Assembly (NCBI GenBank): GCA_019694395.1
Contig: JAIBCC010000003.1
Coordinates: 126,001-190,000, forward strand
Length of the DNA: 64,000 nucleotides
Reading direction: 5' to 3'
Source of the DNA: Pyrinomonadaceae bacterium
GTDB taxonomy: Bacteria; Acidobacteriota; Blastocatellia; Pyrinomonadales; Pyrinomonadaceae
The notes under the pieces were generated by a model. That model had not been told where the DNA came from and did not search any database. It saw only the letters and a program-made list of their open reading frames with translations. Shown piece after piece: positions 57,809 to 64,000 of the stretch. Each line of letters begins with the position of its first letter. Position 1 is the stretch's first letter. The translations under genes and the position numbers were made by a program.

Positions 57809-60800
57809 ATGAATGAGATAAGAAGTTTGAATTTTTCAAAAATAATTTGCCGAAAACCAAATCCGGCATTATTTATTGGGATTTTAATGTTGCTAATTCT
57901 GTCATTTGGAGTTAATGCACAGGTAACTACTGCAACGTTGGTAGGAACAATTTCAGACCCCAGCGGCGGGCAATTGCCAAATGTTAAAGTGACAGCCCGA
58001 AATACTGATACAGGGCTGACCAGAACAGTGCAGACAGGTGAAGACGGCAATTATCGAATTGAATTTCTACCGGTTGGTAACTATTCAATTGAGGTTGCTG
58101 CCTCGACGGGGTTCAAAAAAGCCTTTCGCGGGGGTATAGTCCTTCAGGTTAATGATACGGTCAAAGTTGATATGGCTCTGGAATTGGGTGAAGTCAATGA
58201 AACTGTGACAATTACGGATGAAACTCCGCAAATTAACACCAGCACCGCAGAATTAGGACGAACTGTTCAGTCTCAGGAAATTGCTACTCTTCCTTTAGTA
58301 GAACGTAATGTTTATGCTTTGCTGGATTTAACGCCCGGCGTGCAATCAAACAATACAGGTGTCTCCACAGCTTCAGTCACAACCAGTAATCTCAGTTTAG
58401 GATTTCCTGAACAGCGAACATTAATTAATGGTGGAACAGACGGCGGAACAGGTTCGGTAAATTACTATCTCGACGGCGGAACCAATATGACCAACCTGCG
58501 TAATACAGGAAATGTCGCGCCAAATCCCGAAGCAATTCAGGAATTTAAGGTTACGACTAACAGCTACAATGCCGAATATGGTCGTTTCGCCAGCGGCGTT
58601 ATCAATCTGATCACCAAGTCAGGCACTAACAAATTCAAAGGTTCTCTTTATGAATTTGTCCGAAATACTGCTTTTAACGCCAATGATTATGGTTCAGTTC
58701 TGTCCAGAGCGCCTTATCATCGCAATCAATTCGGTGGCTCGATCGGCGGACCGATTAAAAGTGACCGAACATTTTTCTTCTTTACTTATTCAGGCTTGCG
58801 ACAAATAACCAACAAATTTTTGTCGGGTGCGAGAATGCCGACAGCCTTGGAACGTGCCGGAGATTTTAGCCAATCTGCAACTAAGCCCAAAGACCCTTCA
58901 ACCGGAACGACTCTTACTAATGCGACGACCTTTGCCTGCAACGGTGTCACTGGGGTTATCTGTGCCAATCGTCTTGATCCGATTGCTTTGAAAATTCTCA
59001 ACGATTTTATTCCGGTTGCTAATTCTACTAACCCAAACGGCACACCGGGTTGGCAGGGAAATGTTCCGACACCCTACAATACAAATGAGTATTTAGTAAA
59101 ACTTGATCATCAACTTACTGAGGCACATCGTTTATCTTTTACCTATTTTAATACCGCCGGAAGCACCACAGTTTTCCCGGGAAGTGGCAATGTGCCTTGG
59201 GCAACTCAGAATTTTACCTGGCGGCAGCATAACGTTAATTTGAGCGATGTTTGGGTTATCTCGCCTGACAAAGTTAATCAGCTCTGGCTGACCTATACTC
59301 GTAACTTCGGCGGTCGTTTGAATCAGCCGGCTACTTCGTTGAAAGATTTGGGTTCATCTTTCTTACCGCAAGGTGCTCCATCCTTGCCGCAAATTACTGT
59401 CAGCGGTTATTTCACGCTTTCAAACGCTATCGGCGGACCGACAGCGGGAACCAACCTTTATGCGATTCGCAATGTTCTCAGTTGGAATACCGGTAAACAT
59501 TCGATCAAATTAGGCGGGGAACTTTCGCTTAACAAAGACATTCAGGAAACTTTGCTCAATAACTATGGCGTATTTACCTTTAATAACACAGCAACCGGAA
59601 ATGCCTTCGCAGATTTTCTGTTGGGTATTCCAAGTGCAGTAACGCAGGATGCGCCGGTCAAAGGTTATACAAATACCTGGTATACCGCATTGTTTATGCA
59701 AGACGACCTTCGCGCGACTTCAAATTTGACTTTGAATTTAGGACTTCGTTGGGAAGTTCAAACTCCGCCGACCGATCCGCTTAATCGTTTTGTCAATTAT
59801 GTTCCCGGACAGAAATCAACCGTCAATCCGCTGGCTCCGGTCGGTGCCTTATTTTATGGTGATCCGGGCGTTGAAAGAGGCGGGATTCCGGTCAGCTATA
59901 AACATTTTTCACCTCGTTTAGGATTTGCCTACGATCCTTTTGGCGATGGAAAAACATCTATTCGCGGCGCGATGGGATTGTTTTACGGAAGTATTTCGGG
60001 TAACGAGTGGAATACAATGACGAATTTTCAACCTTTCTCTACCCGTCTGACTTTCACCAATATCAATCGTAACGGAACCGGAGCATTGCTCAGAAGTCCT
60101 TATAACAATTACGTTGGCGGCGCTCCATTCCCTTATACCGGAACATTCACCAACGGCGGCGGCTTTTTTGCAGTTTCCCCGGATTTTGAATTTCCGCGCA
60201 CTCTTCAAATGAACTTTTCGGTTCAGCGTCAAATTACTAAAGACCTGACGGTTGGCGTGGCTTATGTCAATTCTGTTGCCCGCAAATTACCGTTTGGACG
60301 TGATGTTAATGCGCCGATTCCAAATGCAACCGCAACCACGGCAGGAGCCAACGTTCTTTCCAGACGACCAAATCCGGCTTTCGGAGCCGTCAACGTTCTG
60401 GATTCGGATCAAAGTGCGGATTACGAAGGTTTGCAGATCACCGGACAAATGCGGCTTAACAAAATTTTTAGTTTTAATGGGTTCTATACTTTAAGTAAAA
60501 CTACAAGTTCAGTTGAGCTTCATAACAATACAACACAAGGGTTAGCGCAGAACTATCGTGATTTAGATGCCGAAAAAGGATATGCGGATACAGATCAGCG
60601 TCATATTTTCAGTTTGAGCATGAATTTTCAACCGGATTTCTACAAAGGCGAAAGTAAGGTTTTGAAAGGAATCTTCAATGGCTGGAGTCTTTCACCGATT
60701 ATTAAAGCCCGAAGCGGAAGACCCTTTACTGTTACAAACGGAAACGTTGATGCCAACCTTGACGGAGCAGGAGGCACTGATAGAGCACGGCTTCTTTGTG

Positions 60801-61138
60801 ATCCGCATCTTGATAATCCTACAGCGGCAATGTGGTTCAACACGGCGTGCTTTGCTCAAAATCCGGTTGTGACGGGGCAAGCCGTTGACGGAACTTCGCC
60901 GCGCAACTACCTGCACGGTCCTGGTTACCGGGTGCTTGATCTTGCATTGACACGGACTTTCCGTTTCGGAGAAAGATACAAACTTAATCTTCGAGGTGAA
61001 GGAACAAATGTGCTGAACCTTGTCAACTTAGGACAACCAAATGCGTCAGTTCCGGCGACGACTTCGACAACTTTCGGCACTATTAGCGATGGTGGAGCGA
61101 TGCGTATTTTGCAGTTCGGAGTGCGTTTGACCTTCTAG
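57809..61138 (+). CDS. TonB-dependent receptor, Oar-like, with carboxypeptidase-regulatory domain
   Basis: The 1109-residue outer-membrane protein has a signal peptide ending VNAQ, an N-terminal carboxypeptidase-D-regulatory-like domain (about 40-120; ATLVGTISDPSGGQLPNVKV), and a plug with the usual LPLVERNVYALLDLTPGV and SYNAEYGRFASGVINLITKSGTNKF. A long beta-barrel follows, ending in the aromatic LQFGVRLTF. This is the Acidobacteria/Oar-type receptor. Its position after the lyase suggests it takes up oligosaccharides, as SusC does in Bacteroidetes. A SusD partner is not seen. It is followed by a strong terminator. Confidence 0.93.
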   Translation: MNEIRSLNFSKIICRKPNPALFIGILMLLILSFGVNAQVTTATLVGTISDPSGGQLPNVKVTARNTDTGLTRTVQTGEDGNYRIEFLPVGNYSIEVAASTGFKKAFRGGIVLQVNDTVKVDMALELGEVNETVTITDETPQINTSTAELGRTVQSQEIATLPLVERNVYALLDLTPGVQSNNTGVSTASVTTSNLSLGFPEQRTLINGGTDGGTGSVNYYLDGGTNMTNLRNTGNVAPNPEAIQEFKVTTNSYNAEYGRFASGVINLITKSGTNKFKGSLYEFVRNTAFNANDYGSVLSRAPYHRNQFGGSIGGPIKSDRTFFFFTYSGLRQITNKFLSGARMPTALERAGDFSQSATKPKDPSTGTTLTNATTFACNGVTGVICANRLDPIALKILNDFIPVANSTNPNGTPGWQGNVPTPYNTNEYLVKLDHQLTEAHRLSFTYFNTAGSTTVFPGSGNVPWATQNFTWRQHNVNLSDVWVISPDKVNQLWLTYTRNFGGRLNQPATSLKDLGSSFLPQGAPSLPQITVSGYFTLSNAIGGPTAGTNLYAIRNVLSWNTGKHSIKLGGELSLNKDIQETLLNNYGVFTFNNTATGNAFADFLLGIPSAVTQDAPVKGYTNTWYTALFMQDDLRATSNLTLNLGLRWEVQTPPTDPLNRFVNYVPGQKSTVNPLAPVGALFYGDPGVERGGIPVSYKHFSPRLGFAYDPFGDGKTSIRGAMGLFYGSISGNEWNTMTNFQPFSTRLTFTNINRNGTGALLRSPYNNYVGGAPFPYTGTFTNGGGFFAVSPDFEFPRTLQMNFSVQRQITKDLTVGVAYVNSVARKLPFGRDVNAPIPNATATTAGANVLSRRPNPAFGAVNVLDSDQSADYEGLQITGQMRLNKIFSFNGFYTLSKTTSSVELHNNTTQGLAQNYRDLDAEKGYADTDQRHIFSLSMNFQPDFYKGESKVLKGIFNGWSLSPIIKARSGRPFTVTNGNVDANLDGAGGTDRARLLCDPHLDNPTAAMWFNTACFAQNPVVTGQAVDGTSPRNYLHGPGYRVLDLALTRTFRFGERYKLNLRGEGTNVLNLVNLGQPNASVPATTSTTFGTISDGGAMRILQFGVRLTF

Positions 61139-61153
61139 TAAAAAGGTAAACAA

Positions 61154-61198
61154 AATAGAGTTCATTTAAGTTCCATTAAAATTTATCTGAACTCTATT
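61154..61198 (+). terminator. Terminator after the TonB receptor
   Basis: AATAGAGTTCA (61154-61164) pairs perfectly with TGAACTCTATT (61188-61198), with a T-rich tail. Confidence 0.75.
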
Positions 61199-61252
61199 TA
61201 TATCCAAATTTGAAAAGATCTTGACTCAAGAAAAATTAATTTTTAAATCATT

Positions 61253-61609
61253 ATGACACCTGAAATAAAACAGTTAGAAGCATTAGTTACCGATTGGACA
61301 AAAGTTCCGGTTGAGAATCTTCCTGACAACATTGAACGGCAGATGATCGTCGGCAAAAATATTATGGTTTGCCGCTTAAAATTTCCGCCGCATACTATTA
61401 CAACTCCGCACGACCATCCGCACGAACAAATGACGATTGTTGAAAAAGGCAAAGCCAGATTTATTGTCGGAGATGAAGAAAAAATAGTTAGTGCAGGCGA
61501 TTTTCTTCATTTTCCGCCTGATACCTGGCATGGCGCAACTATGTTGGACGAAGAAGTCATTTTAATTGATATTTTTTCGCCGATTCGGGAGGATTTTCTT
61601 AACAAGTAG
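61253..61609 (+). CDS. Cupin, KdgF-like
   Basis: The 118-residue cupin carries the metal ligands His53, His55, Gln59 and His93 in PHDHPHEQM and GDFLHFPPDTWHG, as in KdgF. KdgF converts the unsaturated uronates left by lyases into the linear ketouronate (DKI/DEH) that feeds the KDG route. The length and the HxHPHEQ pattern fit. It follows the TonB receptor behind a terminator and so may have its own promoter. It completes a lyase - transporter - SDR - cupin set. Confidence 0.8.
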   Translation: MTPEIKQLEALVTDWTKVPVENLPDNIERQMIVGKNIMVCRLKFPPHTITTPHDHPHEQMTIVEKGKARFIVGDEEKIVSAGDFLHFPPDTWHGATMLDEEVILIDIFSPIREDFLNK

Positions 61610-61713
61610 ATAAAGCGATTTTTGGTTTTAGGTCTTCGGTCTGTGACTGAAGACCTTTTGATTTTTTGCATTGGACTTGTGACTTCAGACTTGAAACCTT
61701 ACAATCAATCTTT

Positions 61714-62793
61714 ATGTTTATTGACCGCGTAAAAATCAAAGTCAAAGCAGGTGACGGCGGAAACGGCGTGACAGCTTTTCGGCGCGAAAAATTTGTTCCT
61801 CGCGGAGGTCCGAGTGGTGGCGACGGCGGAGTCGGCGGAAGCGTTTGGCTCGAATCGGAAGAAGGCTTAAATACTCTGCTTCATTTACGTTATAATCCCG
61901 AGCACAAAGCGGAACGCGGACGGCACGGCGAAGGCTCTAACCGTCACGGCAAAGACGGCGAAGATGTAACTGTCAAAGTTCCGGTCGGCACACAGGTTTT
62001 TGATCCTGAAACCAACGATCTGGTTTTTGATTTTACCGAGCCGCACCAGCGTTTTTGTGCGGCCAAAGGCGGCAAAGGTGGATGGGGAAACTCGCATTTT
62101 GCGACACCGACCAAACGCGCTCCGAAATACCATTACAACGGCAGACCGGGCGAAGAAAAAGAATTTCAGTTGGAACTGAAACTTATTGCAGACGTTGGGC
62201 TTTTGGGATTTCCCAACGCCGGAAAATCAACGCTGATTTCGGTAATTTCCGCAGCTAAACCAAAGATTGCCGATTATCCTTTTACTACGCTTGAACCGAA
62301 TTTGGGTGTGGTTGACATCGGCGATTTTCGCACCTTTGTCGTGGCGGATATTCCCGGACTGATCGAAGGGGCACACGAAGGTGCAGGACTTGGCGACAGA
62401 TTTTTGCGCCATGTTGAACGCACCAAACTTTTACTGCATCTGGTTGACGTTTCTTCGCTTTCTGGCAGAGATCCGATTGAAGATTACGAAATCATCAACC
62501 GCGAAATTGCCTCGTTTAATCCCGAATTGGCACAACGTCCGCAAATCGTGGTGGCGACAAAACTTGACGCTTTGGACGACCCCGAAAGATTAGAAAGTTT
62601 GCGGAAACGGGCGAAAAAAGATAAAAAGCCATTCTTTGAAATTTCATCAGTAACTAATCAGGGAACACGCGAATTAGTCGCTAAGGTTGCACAAATTTTA
62701 GACGATATGAGACGCGATGAAGTTGAACAACAACAGCAATTGGCTTATGAAAGAGAAATGCAAGCCCGGATAGATGCCAATAGAAACCAGTAA
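61714..62793 (+). CDS. obg: GTPase Obg/CgtA, ribosome-assembly factor
   Basis: The ATG at 61714 gives 359 residues, the usual size. The glycine-rich OBG fold (about 1-157; [28 protein letters not shown]) is followed by the G domain with G1 [10 protein letters not shown]2 [11 protein letters not shown]3 DIPGLIEGA and G4 TKLDA. It acts on the large ribosomal subunit and in stress control. The upstream DNA (61640-61700) holds GACTTGT/GACTTCA heptads of the repeat class seen elsewhere. It overlaps the next small gene by 20 bp. Confidence 0.97.
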   Translation: MFIDRVKIKVKAGDGGNGVTAFRREKFVPRGGPSGGDGGVGGSVWLESEEGLNTLLHLRYNPEHKAERGRHGEGSNRHGKDGEDVTVKVPVGTQVFDPETNDLVFDFTEPHQRFCAAKGGKGGWGNSHFATPTKRAPKYHYNGRPGEEKEFQLELKLIADVGLLGFPNAGKSTLISVISAAKPKIADYPFTTLEPNLGVVDIGDFRTFVVADIPGLIEGAHEGAGLGDRFLRHVERTKLLLHLVDVSSLSGRDPIEDYEIINREIASFNPELAQRPQIVVATKLDALDDPERLESLRKRAKKDKKPFFEISSVTNQGTRELVAKVAQILDDMRRDEVEQQQQLAYEREMQARIDANRNQ

Positions 62794-63082
62794 AATCTTT
62801 GATTTTAGAATGAAAGATGGTTCGCGCAATTTTGCCGATTTGCCTGAAGCAGTATTTTTTGACGAATTGCGTGAAATTGCCAATAAGTTTGAAGGCGCAC
62901 AAGAAACCGGATTCATCACAGATTGGATGACAGAAGTCTGGCTTGATTTTGATTATCGCGGACATAAGTTTTCGATCAATAATCAAATGGGTGAGTATTG
63001 GTTTTTTGTGGAAAATCCGAATTGCTCCGATGAGATTTTGTGCGAAGTTATGGAACATTTTGAAAATTTTCTGGTTAAATGA
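62774..63082 (+). CDS. Small conserved protein of unknown function
   Basis: The 102-residue product starts inside the 3' end of obg (20-bp overlap) and its stop overlaps the nadD start by 4 bp, so it is translated as part of one transcript. The sequence has a compact alpha/beta look, with the phrases [21 protein letters not shown] and [15 protein letters not shown]. This recalls small conserved proteins found in many bacteria and of unknown role. There is no signal or membrane segment. The tight packing between obg and nadD makes it a real gene. Confidence 0.75.
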   Translation: MPIETSKIFDFRMKDGSRNFADLPEAVFFDELREIANKFEGAQETGFITDWMTEVWLDFDYRGHKFSINNQMGEYWFFVENPNCSDEILCEVMEHFENFLVK

Positions 63083-63717
63083 AAAAAATTGCATTTTACG
63101 GCGGCAGTTTTGACCCGCTTCACAATGGACATTTGCAGATTGCGAACAAATTGACCGAAGTTTTTGCGTTGGATGAATTTGTTTTTATTCCCGCTTTTCA
63201 CGCGCCGCATAAAAAGGATAAAAAGCCAACATCTGCCTTTCATCGTTACGCAATGCTTTGTCTGGCAACTAATGATGCGCCGAAAATCAAAGTTTCAAAA
63301 ATGGAGTTGGATTTGCCCGAAAAGCCTTATTCGATTGAGACTTTGAGCAAATTAAAGACTGAATTGCCTGACGCAAAGATCTTTTTTGTGATGGGTGCGG
63401 ATTCGTGGCAGGACATTACGACCTGGCGCGAATGGGAAAAAGTTTTGACGATTGTGAATGTAATTGTCGTCACTCGACCGCCGGTTGAAATCGGTTTTTC
63501 GCACATTACGCCCGAAATTCAAAGACGAATTGTTGATTTGCGTGATAAAATTGATTTTGAACTTGAGGAAGAAGATAGAATTTATATTACAAATGCGGTT
63601 GAAATAGAAATTTCAGCCACGGAAATTAGAAATAGTATTAGAGAAAACAGCAGCGATTGGCAAGCAAATGTGCCGGAGGAAGCTGCGAAATATATTGAGA
63701 AATACGGAATTTATTGA
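63079..63717 (+). CDS. nadD: Nicotinate-nucleotide adenylyltransferase
   Basis: The 212-residue protein has the adenylyltransferase motif GGSFDPLHNGHL near the start and ISATEIRNSI near the end (the SxTxxR signature), with VMGADSWQDITTW between. NadD makes nicotinate adenine dinucleotide from NaMN and ATP in NAD synthesis. The length fits the family. The neighbours obg and nadD often occur together, frequently followed by rsfS; here a repeat follows instead. Confidence 0.96.
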   Translation: MKKIAFYGGSFDPLHNGHLQIANKLTEVFALDEFVFIPAFHAPHKKDKKPTSAFHRYAMLCLATNDAPKIKVSKMELDLPEKPYSIETLSKLKTELPDAKIFFVMGADSWQDITTWREWEKVLTIVNVIVVTRPPVEIGFSHITPEIQRRIVDLRDKIDFELEEEDRIYITNAVEIEISATEIRNSIRENSSDWQANVPEEAAKYIEKYGIY

Positions 63718-63728
63718 AAAAATTGAAC

Positions 63729-63859
63729 GGAACGCCGTCATCTTGACGGCAAAGATTGCATCAGCAATCTAATCAACTTTAATTTTCTTTCAAGTTGAAA
63801 TTAAATGAAGAAAGTTTGAACGCCGGAGCGTTCATTGCCAGCAAGATGCTGGCGTTCCT
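63729..63859. repeat. REP/BIME-type element with GGAACGCC ends
   Basis: GGAACGCCGTCATCTTGACG (63729-63748) and the mirror of GGAACGCCAGCATCTTGCTG (63840-63859 on the - strand) face each other, and GATTGC-ATCA-GCAATC (63754-63769) makes a small hairpin inside. The ends are near-identical, the mark of a mobile REP family, distinct from the REPs at 23.4-24.1 kb. Confidence 0.75.
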
Positions 63860-63880
63860 TGATATAAGCTAAATAAACAG

Positions 63881-64000
63881 ATGGAAGCATTAAAAGAAAA
63901 AGTATTACATCCTGAAAAGAAAGAAACATTAGTAGTTACCGCAGTCAAAACACCTTTTGCGGAATTGGATGAGTCTGTCAAATTGGCTCTGCACTGTGCC
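63881..64000 (+). CDS. Start of an unidentified gene (cut by the window edge)
   Basis: An open frame starts at ATG 63881 and runs to the edge (40 codons, MEALKEKVLHPEKKETLVVT then AVKTPFAELDESVKLAL). There is no stop in this frame and no clear ribosome site. It is too short to assign. The frame is compatible with a real gene because codon use looks like the neighbours. Confidence 0.45.
   Translation, partial: MEALKEKVLHPEKKETLVVTAVKTPFAELDESVKLALHCA

Overview
The window reads as chromosomal DNA of a low-GC member of the Acidobacteriota, most likely class Blastocatellia (Pyrinomonadaceae-like). This is an inference from gene content: a soluble Ser/Thr kinase with FlgO-like and TPR domains, a winged-helix/TM/TolB-propeller regulator, a VWA protein of the acidobacterial type, an Oar-like TonB-dependent receptor with an N-terminal carboxypeptidase-regulatory domain, MacB-like permeases, and many AT-rich heptad repeats. 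No rRNA or tRNA gene, CRISPR array or prophage was found. The first and last genes are cut by the window edges.

Layout. 1-7.7 kb: APC permease end, SGNH hydrolase, an M1-aminopeptidase-like protein that has lost its zinc site, two small exported proteins, and a pair of genes resembling a lytic cassette (M15 peptidase plus an unknown partner). 7.8-20.3 kb: Ser/Thr kinase, two thioredoxin-fold proteins, purL, an ICMT-like methyltransferase, hemW, a frameshifted exported protein, sppA, a DUF72 protein and a DEDDy exonuclease. Heptad repeats have entered purL, hemW and the DUF72 gene in frame. 20.4-30.6 kb: two divergent secreted proteins around a mirrored promoter element, a PPC-domain protein, a REP-associated transposase with its REPs, a YtcJ-like amidohydrolase, dienelactone hydrolase, a diguanylate cyclase, a PfkB kinase, an orphan LysW-like protein and a VWA protein. 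31-40.6 kb: an HD-GYP/GAF/GGDEF protein, an Mrr-like/ParA fusion coupled to bcp, an AI-2E family exporter, a lipoprotein, a GT-C membrane protein, and an operon of one hydrolase and two thioesterases.

40.6-46.7 kb is the most unusual protein-coding part: ten consecutive small genes, nine encoding exported proteins (most strongly basic) and one encoding a CxxC/HTH-like protein. They are transcribed away from a winged-helix regulator whose start is preceded by four CTCAAA repeats at helical-turn spacing. Two FtsX/MacB permeases follow. 49.2-50.3 kb is non-coding and holds a TTTTCCACA cluster and a roughly 525-nt structured RNA with its own promoter and terminator.

51.5-61.6 kb is a polysaccharide/uronate utilisation locus: LacI regulator, ACS-type MFS transporter, SDR dehydrogenase, esterase, heparinase II/III-type lyase, TonB receptor and KdgF-like cupin, with matching palindromic operators before the regulator and the transporter. 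The window ends with the housekeeping run obg - small conserved protein - nadD, a REP-type repeat and the start of one more gene.
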